Source: Clostridiales bacterium (GTDB taxonomy: Bacteria; Bacillota; Clostridia; Christensenellales; Borkfalkiaceae). Taken from it: 12,843 nucleotides of DNA. The stretch's first letter is position 1. The number at the start of each line of letters is the position of its first letter. A program made the translations under genes and the position numbers. The notes under the pieces were generated by a model. The model ran no database searches. It had not been told where the DNA came from and saw only the letters and a list, made by a program, of their open reading frames with translations. Of the stretch, positions 1 through 6,599 are shown one piece after another. Location of the stretch: positions 1 to 12,843 of the forward strand of contig SVIK01000040.1 of NCBI GenBank assembly GCA_015069525.1, given 5' to 3'.

Positions 1-68
1 CTTGTATCTAAAAAAATTTTTTTAATTAATTTTAAAACCGATTAAATAGAGCTATTTACGAAAAAAAA

Positions 69-88
69 GACTGATTTTGAAATCAGTC
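69..88. terminator. Bidirectional intrinsic terminator
   Basis: GACTGATTT at 69-77 pairs perfectly with AAATCAGTC at 80-88. A run of A precedes it (61-68) and a run of T follows it (90-94), so either strand ends in a hairpin plus U tract; the minus-strand tract is the longer (8 U). It lies about 35 nt beyond the end of the small RNA candidate and may be its back-up terminator. It may also end a gene entering from the left of the window. No protein gene is supported between 1 and 342. Confidence 0.75.
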
Positions 89-114
89 CTTTTTGAAAAA
101 TCGAAAATATTTGA

Positions 115-220
115 AAAAATAAAAACACGAGAACCACCGATTCTTTCTGCCTTCGCATAATCGGTTCCTTGCAATTTTCTCTCGTTAATTTTAAGCATAG
201 TACCTATTCACCCGTCGATT
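115..220 (-). ncRNA. Putative structured small RNA (unrecognised family)
   Basis: A perfect-consensus promoter (227-255) fires into this stretch and should start near 220. The minus-strand RNA then folds into a nested structure: outer stem ACGAGA/UCUCGU (180-185 with 127-132), inner perfect stem ACCGAUU/AAUCGGU (159-165 with 136-142), and a small UGC-GAAG-GCA hairpin at the tip. The 5' side of the interior loop holds 14 nt (GAAAAUUGCAAGGA) and the 3' side only 3. A U tract follows directly (114-125), so the hairpin can act as its own terminator, giving about 105 nt. I compared it by memory with 6S, SRP, T-box and common riboswitch consensus sequences and found no match. An alternative is a short leader mRNA: a 48-codon ORF begins at 198 (minus) but has only a weak Shine-Dalgarno and runs through both hairpins. 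Confidence 0.55.
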
Positions 221-226
221 TTTATT

Positions 227-255
227 ATTATAGCACACCCAATTTTGCTTGTCAA
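227..255 (-). promoter_or_regulatory. Consensus SigA-type promoter for the small RNA
   Basis: On the minus strand TTGACA (255-250) is followed after exactly 17 bp by TATAAT (232-227), six of six bases in both hexamers. The predicted start is near 220. The promoter lies downstream of the ArgJ-like gene on the same strand, so it makes a separate transcript rather than an operon tail. Confidence 0.85.
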
Positions 256-342
256 CTTTTGAACGGCTTTTTCTAAACTTTTTTCAAAAAAATTTCACAT
301 TAAATTTTATACGCGCGCGCATGCGCATAATGCGACAAACGA

Positions 343-1518
343 CTACTCTTTATCCGCCAATCCGCCAAAAGCGGTTGCCGAATAATTCCCAAGTTGTAAA
401 TTGATAAGAATTTCTATCTTTTCAGCTTGAAAAATTTGATTTATAGTGCTTTCTATAAAAGAAAAACTTGCTCCATCTTCATAGAGAACAAACGTCCTAT
501 CCTCCACCACAACGGAAACGGATAATTTTTCAAGATTGACCATCTCATCCACGGATAAAACCGCACGTAAGATATTTTGAACGCTAAACCCGCTATTTCT
601 CAATAACGAAAGCGTAGAGAAAGCCGTTTGCCTTGCGGAGCGTTTTGATTTTGCGCCGATTACTTTACATAAACAAAGCTTTTCTTCTACTTTGCCTTGC
701 GTCGCCATTTGACGACAAATTATATCCATTACCGAAGCCAACGCGTAAACGAATTTATCGTAATCAGCATTTTCGTCCTCAATACGCCAATTTTGCGCTT
801 CTTCGCTTGCCGTTATACAAATACAATCGTGCGGATTGTCCCCGCATTTTGTAGGCGTCATATAAAAATACTCGTTGGCGACGTGACTCAACGCCTTTTT
901 TAGCATTTTTGAAGAAATTTTCACGTCCGTCGTTAATAAGCAAAGCTTTCCTTCCTCGCCGTTTGTAAATACTGCGCCTATTTTACAAATCCAATCCCCA
1001 ATATTGAAAGAAAAAGCCACTTCTCTCGGAGCATTTTTATTGATTGCTGTTGCAACGGCGAACGAATCTTTTTTTACGGGTAATTTTTTATGCGCGCAAT
1101 CTTTAAACGCTTGTTCAAACGCCTCTACAAAAGTTTTCCCACCAAGCGCACCAATGCTGGCAAAAATAATATCGTTGCGGTCGATATTAAAATATTTTGC
1201 GCCCGCACGACAAATAGTTTCCACCGCTTTATCTTCTTCCGCGCCCTGCGCTATTGCCAAGCCGTTATGCACGATAATCGTGCTTGCGTTGCCAGACTCT
1301 AAATGCTTTTCCGATATTTTTACGCATGCGCTTGCGTTTGCGCCCTGCGCACCTAAATACGCCGACGGAAACCGTCTTTTCCCAAAAATGAACCCCACGT
1401 TTTCCGTCTTTTTGTTTTTCAGGTTTTCAAATTGTACGGCGCACGCGGTAAAACCGGACGGAGCACAAACCCCGCCCGAAATTCCCGTCAATTCTCTATT
1501 TACGCCGTTCTTTCTCAT
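343..1518 (-). CDS. ArgJ-fold protein with degenerate active site
   Basis: At 391 residues it has the normal length of ArgJ (ornithine acetyltransferase / N-acetylglutamate synthase), and ArgJ landmarks appear in order: GGVCAPSGFTACAV near residues 15-28, the SIGALGG segment (121-127) where ArgJ has STGVIG, LLTTDV (194-199), a region like ArgJ's EGA-S-EEAR around 286-296, and the C-terminal GNYSATAFGG (377-386) matching GDGSATAWG. The catalytic features are missing. The oxyanion Thr of STG is Ile-122; the NMATML motif that carries the self-cleaving nucleophilic Thr is replaced by residues near 188-192 (EEGKL); DGDTSTNDT is replaced by KCGDNPHDC; and the GEDPNWGR substrate loop is gone. Known ArgJ proteins cleave themselves at that Thr, so this protein probably is neither cleaved nor an acetyltransferase. 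It starts 9 nt after the thioesterase stop with AAGGGG as ribosome site, so the two are co-transcribed. Its role is unknown. Confidence 0.7.
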   Translation of the reverse strand: MRKNGVNRELTGISGGVCAPSGFTACAVQFENLKNKKTENVGFIFGKRRFPSAYLGAQGANASACVKISEKHLESGNASTIIVHNGLAIAQGAEEDKAVETICRAGAKYFNIDRNDIIFASIGALGGKTFVEAFEQAFKDCAHKKLPVKKDSFAVATAINKNAPREVAFSFNIGDWICKIGAVFTNGEEGKLCLLTTDVKISSKMLKKALSHVANEYFYMTPTKCGDNPHDCICITASEEAQNWRIEDENADYDKFVYALASVMDIICRQMATQGKVEEKLCLCKVIGAKSKRSARQTAFSTLSLLRNSGFSVQNILRAVLSVDEMVNLEKLSVSVVVEDRTFVLYEDGASFSFIESTINQIFQAEKIEILINLQLGNYSATAFGGLADKE

Positions 1519-1527
1519 CTTTTCCCC

Positions 1528-2271
1528 TTAAATAAACGTTATCTTCGCTTGCACAACGATTTCGTCGCCATCGTTGATTCCCTGCACGGTAAATACGTCT
1601 TTCTCAACTTCGTTTCTATAAAAACGGAGTGTTTCCCCTTCCTTACATTGTTTGATATAGGAAATAGAAAAATTCTTTAACGCTTTCGTCTTTAATTCCT
1701 CCACGCTAAACACGTTCATGCAATACGATGCGTAGCGAGTATTATTCACGTGCATGTTGTGGTCGTATTCCGAATTTGCAATCGTAATCGAAAAAAGAGC
1801 TTTTTTATCCACCCAATCAAACGTGGGAATTTTCCATTGCGTATTTTCAAAGAGTTTTTCCGTGTTATACGTCGAATAATCTTGTCCCTCAATCGTTTTC
1901 GAAGGTAAAATTCTGCCCGAATTTACGTCGATAAGACACCAGCGAGAAGAAGCAAGTAAAACGGGCATTTGCGCTTTATCTAAAAAGCGGTATTCTCTTT
2001 GAAAAATAGCGTAAGAGGGCTTTAACGGCCACGTTTTCAGCGTAATCGTTTCCCCTGCCGTGATGGGACGAAGAAACTCGCAATACGTGTTCGTAATAAT
2101 AAAAGCATGTCCCCTCGGTTTAATTACTTCATAGCCAAAACCAAGCCCGTCCGCGCTTAACGACGCGCCCTCCTCCATATAGGCGAGCGCGGTAGAAATT
2201 TTCAAGTTATCTTTAAAATCAGAATCGTTATATTTTACGTCAAAATCTTTTGAGAATTCATACTTTTCCAT
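1528..2271 (-). CDS. Acyl-ACP thioesterase (FatA/FatB-like, double hot-dog)
   Basis: The 247-residue product matches the bacterial acyl-ACP thioesterase family, which releases fatty acids from acyl carrier protein in the cytoplasm. The N-terminal hot-dog domain shows the usual YNDSDFKDNLKISTALAYM-type opening with an EEGAS stretch on the central helix. The second hot-dog carries the catalytic segment SEYDHNMHVNNTRY, with the Asn and His of the N-x-HVNN-x-x-Y signature, so it should be active. I chose the ATG at 2271. A TTG six codons upstream stays in frame but overlaps the promoter -10 box and cannot be the start of the mRNA made there. No Shine-Dalgarno precedes the ATG, in keeping with a leaderless transcript. 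It is first in a two-gene operon with the ArgJ-like gene. Confidence 0.88.
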   Translation of the reverse strand: MEKYEFSKDFDVKYNDSDFKDNLKISTALAYMEEGASLSADGLGFGYEVIKPRGHAFIITNTYCEFLRPITAGETITLKTWPLKPSYAIFQREYRFLDKAQMPVLLASSRWCLIDVNSGRILPSKTIEGQDYSTYNTEKLFENTQWKIPTFDWVDKKALFSITIANSEYDHNMHVNNTRYASYCMNVFSVEELKTKALKNFSISYIKQCKEGETLRFYRNEVEKDVFTVQGINDGDEIVVQAKITFI

Positions 2272-2280
2272 AGTACTATT

Positions 2281-2309
2281 AGTATACAACTTTTCATTAA
2301 AAATGTCAA
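2281..2309 (-). promoter_or_regulatory. Promoter of thioesterase operon, leaderless
   Basis: Minus-strand TTGACA (2309-2304), 17-bp spacer, TATACT (2286-2281). Only 9 nt separate the -10 box from the ATG at 2271. A start 6 to 8 nt after the -10 would therefore leave an untranslated leader of about 0-4 nt, and no ribosome-binding site is possible. Confidence 0.8.
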
Positions 2310-2343
2310 TCCCAGCACAAAGAATTTATCGTTAAAAATGCAA

Positions 2344-2360
2344 AATTCCTTATAGGAATT
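2344..2360. repeat. Short perfect inverted repeat between divergent promoters
   Basis: AATTCCT (2344-2350) and AGGAATT (2354-2360) are separated by 3 nt. It sits between the two divergent promoters, 14 bp before the -35 of the PadR-like gene and 35 bp from the -35 of the thioesterase operon. It could be an operator; no T tract of note follows, so a terminator is less likely. Confidence 0.4.
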
Positions 2361-2374
2361 CTCTACGCATATAG

Positions 2375-2403
2375 TTGACACAAGAAGCTATTTGTGATAT
2401 AAT
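2375..2403 (+). promoter_or_regulatory. Consensus SigA-type promoter of the PadR-like gene
   Basis: TTGACA (2375-2380), exactly 17 bp, TATAAT (2398-2403): a full match. Transcription should begin near 2410 and give a leader of about 100 nt before the ATG at 2513. A promoter this strong in front of a regulator-like protein suggests that it is held down by a repressor, perhaps by its own product. Confidence 0.85.
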
Positions 2404-2408
2404 AATTT

Positions 2409-2432
2409 ATGTATATGTGTTAACGTATGCAT
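2409..2432. promoter_or_regulatory. Imperfect palindrome at the start site, candidate PadR operator
   Basis: ATGTATATGT (2409-2418) and ACGTATGCAT (2423-2432) form inverted arms matching at 8 of 10 positions around a 4-bp centre. It starts 5 bp after the -10 box and covers the predicted start site, where a bound protein would block transcription. PadR proteins are known to bind palindromes with ATGT/ACAT-type arms. Autoregulation is an inference. Confidence 0.45.
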
Positions 2433-2512
2433 TTGTCAGGAAAATAAAGGTGTTATGTTAGAAATACTCCCCACTTATTTTGTCTGACAAAACAATTTTG
2501 CAGGAGAAAAAG

Positions 2513-5167
2513 ATGAACGAAAGAGAAAATCTTGTAGAAGCTGAAAACGCCTTGACTGGTGGCGAAGAACAAAACCTTAGCATCAGCGCAGACCTTATCC
2601 GTGGACACATCAACACGATTATTTTGCGTAGCCTCTACGACGGCGACAAATACGGATATGACATCATTAACGAAATCAAGAAAAAAAGCGGTGGCTTATA
2701 CGTTATTAAAGAGCCTACGCTTTATAGCGCATTGAAACGTTTGGAATCTCTTCATTACGTCCAATCGTATTACGGGGATTATTCCAACGGCGGTAGAAGA
2801 AAGTATTTCTCTCTTACCGAGGAAGGCAAACGCTTCACTGAAAGCAATCTTTCCGCTTGGGAATATTCGAGAACAATCATCGACAGCCTTATTTCCGACG
2901 GAAACGCACATTTCGATTTCTCTTTTATTACGGATAAAGAATCGGAACTTAGCGATTTAAAACGTGCTCTTGCAAACCGCGAAGAAGCGTTAAAAGAAGA
3001 AAAAATCGCCTTAAATAATTTAAAGAACGAATTACAGCGCGAAAGAGCTCTTCTCGCCACGCAAAGCTCCTCTATCGTTTCTCAAAAAACGGACTTCTTA
3101 GAATTAAAAAACAAGGTTGAAGCGCAAGCGCAAGCATTAGAAGACAAAGAGGCTGTTTTAGCGGAAAAACAAGCGGATATCGAGGCAAAAGAAGCACTCC
3201 TTTCTCAACAAGAATATGAAATCGCAGACGCAAAAGCCAAGTTATCCACGCAAAGCGCGGAAATCGAAGAATTAAAAGCGCTTTTAAAAAATCAAGAGGA
3301 AAGTTTTGTTCAACAAGAACAAATTTTGGCTAATGCAAAAACGGAAATTGCTCAGCTTTTAGACGATAAAGCAGTTTTAACGGAGAAATTGGAAGAAATC
3401 GCAAACAATTCTGCCGACAGCAAAGAATTGGAAGACGCAAAAAATCACCTCTCCTCCGCGCAACAGGAATTGCAAGAACAAAAAGCAACTATCCTCTCTT
3501 TAAACAACGCAATTACGGCGCAAGAAAACACGATTGCCCTTTTAAAGAGCGAACAGGAAACGAAAGCAACTGATTTTTATAACCGCAATTTAGAACTCCG
3601 CGCACAACAAGCGCAAATCGAAGCCAACCGTGAAAAATTCGAATATGAAAAACGGGTTTTGTCGGAGAAGGAAAGCAAGATTCAAAGTGAATACGAAAGC
3701 TTACAAGCAGAAAAGCTTGCTTTTGAAGAAGCGCAATCCGCTTTCATTGCCGAACGCGACGAATTAAAAAATCAACTTGATATTATTCAAGTGGAAAGAG
3801 ACACCCTCCGCAACGACAACGACGCTTTGGAAACGGCGAAGAAAGAACTCGAAACGGAACGCTCTGCGTTAAATCAGCTTCGCGATACTTTGCAAACGGA
3901 ACGCAACGAGCTTGATAAAAAAACGTACGAAATTTCACAGCTGGAATATAAATTAAGTGAAGAACAACAAAAAATTAGTGTGGAACAATCCATCTCGTTG
4001 GCATCCGAAGAAGAATTCGCCAAGAAAAACGCCGATTTGGAAAAACGAGAAGAAGCTCTTTTGCTAGCCAATCAAAAACTGCAAGACGAGCTTGCTATCG
4101 TTGCTCAACAACAAAAAGAATTGGCGTCTAGACAAACCATTTATAACCAACAACAGCTTGAATTTATTACAAGAAAAAATGCACTTTCCGCGCAACAATT
4201 CGATTTTGCCGATAAATTAAGCTCCTATAATGCACAAGTAAAACTTTTCAACGAAAATCTTGAAAAGTTCGAGGCAGAGAAAGCCAATTTTAAAACGGAA
4301 GAACTCCTCTATGCGGAACGCGTACGTGCTTTGGAGGAAAAGACGGCGGAGTTTGAAGAAAAGAAGATTAAATTCGAACGCGACAAAGAAACAGACGAAC
4401 GAATTAAAAGAGAATTCCAACAACGTAGTGCCGATGAACAAACTGCCTTACAACGCAAAATTGGCGAATTGCAGGAAAAAGAATTGGAGCTTTCTCAAAG
4501 GGAAAACAGCATCAACGCTGCCGCACGGGAATTGCAAAACAAGCAGATAGCCAATGCGTATCAGCAAAACGCATACGCATATGCTCAACAGCCTACCCCT
4601 ACCACTCCGACAACAAACTCAAACGAATACCAAGTAGATTTGCGTGAACGTGCGCAAAACGAAGGCATTAAATTGAACATGGCAGGCAATATGCACGGCG
4701 CTTTCCCTACTGAAACAAAAGAAAGCAAGCAAGCCACGAAAGGCGGTGTATATAACGCAGGAAAAACGTTGTATAAATCAGCTTTCCTAATCTTTTGCAT
4801 CGTTGCTTTTGAAAGCCTTTTAGTCTTCTTCTTAAAGGAGAATTTAGGCGTTTCGGTAATATACCCTGCCGTAGGATTTGGCGTTGGGTTTATATTATTT
4901 ATCACGTGTGCAATTATGAACGTGTGCAATTTCCGTCCAAGAGTAAGACGTAAAAAGCACGCCCCCTATATTTTAACTTCAGCGGTTGTTTTTGTAATCG
5001 GCATTATTATTACGACGATGATTGCCGTATATTTCAAGGCTGAAATGTCCAACCCTGCGCATCTCTTAGCGTATATCGTTTTCCCCGTTGCGTATTTATT
5101 GAATATCCTCTTCTTCGCTATCTTCTATCGTTTATTCTCGGTGAAAGAAAGCAAAGAAAAGAATTAA
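2513..5167 (+). CDS. PadR winged-helix protein with giant coiled coil and membrane anchor
   Basis: 884 residues in four parts. Residues about 27-128 are a PadR-type winged helix: the HINTIILRSLYDGDKYGYDI opening, TLYSALKRLESLHYV recognition region, and the GGRRKYFSLTEEGKRF wing. Residues about 142-679 are one E/K/Q/A/L-rich heptad-like stretch with no proline and a single glycine, best read as a long coiled coil. Residues about 680-755 are a flexible linker rich in Q, P, T and N. Four hydrophobic segments follow at about 756-774, 782-805, 819-841 and 852-876. Ordinary PadR regulators have 100-180 residues and no membrane part. The start is the ATG at 2513 with AGGAG 6 nt upstream; a TTG at 2480 in frame lacks a ribosome site. 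The architecture suggests a membrane-tethered DNA-binding protein. This recalls the HTH-plus-coiled-coil layout of RacA, which fixes sporulation chromosomes to the cell pole, but no homology to RacA is seen. Function unknown. Confidence 0.9.
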   Translation: MNERENLVEAENALTGGEEQNLSISADLIRGHINTIILRSLYDGDKYGYDIINEIKKKSGGLYVIKEPTLYSALKRLESLHYVQSYYGDYSNGGRRKYFSLTEEGKRFTESNLSAWEYSRTIIDSLISDGNAHFDFSFITDKESELSDLKRALANREEALKEEKIALNNLKNELQRERALLATQSSSIVSQKTDFLELKNKVEAQAQALEDKEAVLAEKQADIEAKEALLSQQEYEIADAKAKLSTQSAEIEELKALLKNQEESFVQQEQILANAKTEIAQLLDDKAVLTEKLEEIANNSADSKELEDAKNHLSSAQQELQEQKATILSLNNAITAQENTIALLKSEQETKATDFYNRNLELRAQQAQIEANREKFEYEKRVLSEKESKIQSEYESLQAEKLAFEEAQSAFIAERDELKNQLDIIQVERDTLRNDNDALETAKKELETERSALNQLRDTLQTERNELDKKTYEISQLEYKLSEEQQKISVEQSISLASEEEFAKKNADLEKREEALLLANQKLQDELAIVAQQQKELASRQTIYNQQQLEFITRKNALSAQQFDFADKLSSYNAQVKLFNENLEKFEAEKANFKTEELLYAERVRALEEKTAEFEEKKIKFERDKETDERIKREFQQRSADEQTALQRKIGELQEKELELSQRENSINAAARELQNKQIANAYQQNAYAYAQQPTPTTPTTNSNEYQVDLRERAQNEGIKLNMAGNMHGAFPTETKESKQATKGGVYNAGKTLYKSAFLIFCIVAFESLLVFFLKENLGVSVIYPAVGFGVGFILFITCAIMNVCNFRPRVRRKKHAPYILTSAVVFVIGIIITTMIAVYFKAEMSNPAHLLAYIVFPVAYLLNILFFAIFYRLFSVKESKEKN

Positions 5168-5181
5168 AATTTAAGCAAACT

Positions 5182-5209
5182 AAAACTCTTCTCAACCGAG
5201 AAGAGTTTT
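5182..5209 (+). terminator. Intrinsic terminator after the PadR-like gene
   Basis: AAAACTCTTCTC (5182-5193) pairs with GAGAAGAGTTTT (5198-5209) around the loop AACC: a 12-bp perfect stem with T-rich 3' arm, 14 nt past the stop codon. Confidence 0.9.
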
Positions 5210-5244
5210 ATGTTAAACGCAAGCTTATTTATATTAGTTGATTT

Positions 5245-5324
5245 GTGGACGCGAGATCGTTTTGTCGCTTTGCGACAAGGCTTCGCTTCGCTCGCACGAA
5301 CTCCGATACGTCGGTTCTCTCCAC
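5245..5324. repeat. 80-nt structured element sharing 12 bp with the tRNA 3' end
   Basis: Ends are inverted: GTGGA/TCCAC (5245-5249, 5320-5324), then GAGA/TCTC (5253-5256, 5316-5319). Inside are a perfect TTGTCGC-TTT-GCGACAA hairpin (5262-5278) and a CCGA-TACG-TCGG hairpin (5303-5314), with a GCTTCGCTTCGCTCGC stretch between them. The left end GTGGACGCGAGA (5245-5256) repeats the tRNA-Val 3' end at 5369-5380 in the same orientation, 124 bp away. Its base composition differs from the AT-rich flanks. It may be a REP-like or small non-autonomous mobile element, or a remnant of insertion at the tRNA. Open frames across it and the tRNA are not genes. Confidence 0.5.
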
Positions 5325-5336
5325 TCTCTTCCCACG

Positions 5337-5360
5337 CAAAAAGCACCCAAATAGGGTGCT
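5337..5360 (-). terminator. Intrinsic terminator after tRNA-Val
   Basis: On the minus strand AGCACCC (5360-5354), a 5-nt loop and GGGTGCT (5348-5342) are followed by a run of T (5341-5337). It begins 6 nt after the CCA end of the tRNA. Confidence 0.88.
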
Positions 5361-5366
5361 TTATTT

Positions 5367-5443
<77 letters not shown>

Positions 5444-5454
5444 AAACGATTATT

Positions 5455-5483
5455 ATTATACCAAATTAAATATTTTCCGTCAA
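5455..5483 (-). promoter_or_regulatory. Promoter of tRNA-Val
   Basis: Minus-strand TTGACG (5483-5478), 17-bp spacer, TATAAT (5460-5455). The -10 ends 11 nt before the mature tRNA 5' end, leaving a very short 5' leader for RNase P to remove. Confidence 0.85.
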
Positions 5484-5528
5484 TGGTTTTTATCAATAAA
5501 TTTCTAAAAATTTCAAATGTTTATATAG

Positions 5529-5562
5529 AAAAACTCCGCGCTTGTTAATTGCAAACGCGGAG
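5529..5562 (-). terminator. Intrinsic terminator of the NifU-like/GGGtGRT operon
   Basis: Minus strand CTCCGCG (5562-5556) pairs with CGCGGAG (5540-5534), with an extra TTG/CAA pairing in the 15-nt loop, followed by five T (5533-5529). It lies about 20 nt after the GGGtGRT stop codon. Confidence 0.88.
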
Positions 5563-5583
5563 CTCAATTCTTTCAATTAAATT

Positions 5584-6585
5584 TTACGCTTTCATTGCCT
5601 CTTCGATAGCAACTGCGCAAGCAACCGTCATACCAACCATGGGGTTGTTGCCGGCACCGATAAGACCCATCATTTCTACGTGCGCAGGCACGGAGGAAGA
5701 ACCAGCGAATTGTGCGTCGCTATGCATTCTACCCATCGTATCCGTCATACCGTAGGAAGCAGGACCAGCAGCCATGTTATCAGGGTGCAACGTTCTACCC
5801 GTACCACCACCAGAAGCAACGGAAAAGTATTTTACGCCGTTTTCTACGCACCATTTCTTGTACGTACCAGCAACGGGGTGTTGGAAACGCGTAGGGTTCG
5901 TAGAGTTGCCCGTAATGGAAACGCCTACGTTTTCAAGCTTCATGATTGCAACGCCTTCGGATACGGAATCCGCACCGTAGCATTTAACTTTCGCTCTATC
6001 TCCGTCAGAGAACGCTTTTTCATAAACTACTTCTACCGTTTCAGTTGCGTGGTCGAACTTCGTTTCTACGAACGTGAAACCGTTGATTCTCGAAATGATA
6101 TAAGCAGCGTCTTTACCAAGACCGTTCAATACAACGCGAAGCGGTTGTTTTCTTACTTTGTTTGCGTTAAGTGCGATGGAAATTGCACCTTCCGCTGCGG
6201 CAAACGATTCGTGTCCAGCAAGGAAGCAGAAGCATTCCGTTTCGTCGGACAAGAGCATTGCGCCGAGGTTGCCGTGGCCAAGACCTACTTGACGGTTTTG
6301 TGCAACAGAGCCAGGGATACAGAAAGCTTGCAAACCGATACCGATAGCCGCGGCTGCATCGCTTGCTTTCGTACAACCTTTCTTGATAGCAATAGCCGAA
6401 CCTACCGTGTAAGCCCAAACTGCGTTTTCGAAGCAAATGGGTTGTCCAGCGCGAACGATTTTGTCGCAATCAACACCCTTTGCAAGGCAAATTTCTTTGC
6501 ATTCTTCTACGGAATTGATGCCGTATTCTTTAAGAACTGCATTGATTTTATCTATTCTTCTTTCATAACCTTCGAATAAAGCCAT
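5584..6585 (-). CDS. GGGtGRT family protein
   Basis: 333 residues, matching the family named after its motif: here SVASGGGTGRT, with GGGTGRT at residues 259-265, followed by LHPDNMAAGPASYG. The rest is glycine- and alanine-rich with conserved-looking stretches such as GLGHGNLGAMLLSDETECFCFLAG split around residues 101-124. It has no signal peptide or membrane segment, so it should be cytoplasmic. The biochemical role of the family is not established to my knowledge. It is usually found beside a NifU-like protein, as here, which suggests iron-sulfur or sulfur chemistry. The ATG is preceded by AAGGAGG at a good distance. The upstream gene ends 14 nt before it, so the two form an operon. Confidence 0.9.
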   Translation of the reverse strand: MALFEGYERRIDKINAVLKEYGINSVEECKEICLAKGVDCDKIVRAGQPICFENAVWAYTVGSAIAIKKGCTKASDAAAAIGIGLQAFCIPGSVAQNRQVGLGHGNLGAMLLSDETECFCFLAGHESFAAAEGAISIALNANKVRKQPLRVVLNGLGKDAAYIISRINGFTFVETKFDHATETVEVVYEKAFSDGDRAKVKCYGADSVSEGVAIMKLENVGVSITGNSTNPTRFQHPVAGTYKKWCVENGVKYFSVASGGGTGRTLHPDNMAAGPASYGMTDTMGRMHSDAQFAGSSSVPAHVEMMGLIGAGNNPMVGMTVACAVAIEEAMKA

Positions 6586-6599
6586 TTTGCTTGTCCTCC

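Noticed and set aside
52..198. 48-codon minus-strand ORF overlapping the small RNA
   Set aside because: Weak ribosome site, and it reads through both hairpins and U tracts into a second terminator. The RNA structure explains the sequence better, though a peptide cannot be fully excluded.
2272..2289. TTG start six codons upstream of the thioesterase ATG
   Set aside because: It overlaps the -10 box, so it is not on the mRNA from that promoter.
2480..2512. TTG start for the PadR-like protein
   Set aside because: No ribosome site, whereas AGGAG stands 6 nt before the ATG at 2513.
5680..6579. 299-codon plus-strand frame opposite the GGGtGRT gene
   Set aside because: A shadow of the real gene: no ribosome site, odd R/T/S/F-rich composition and no family resemblance.
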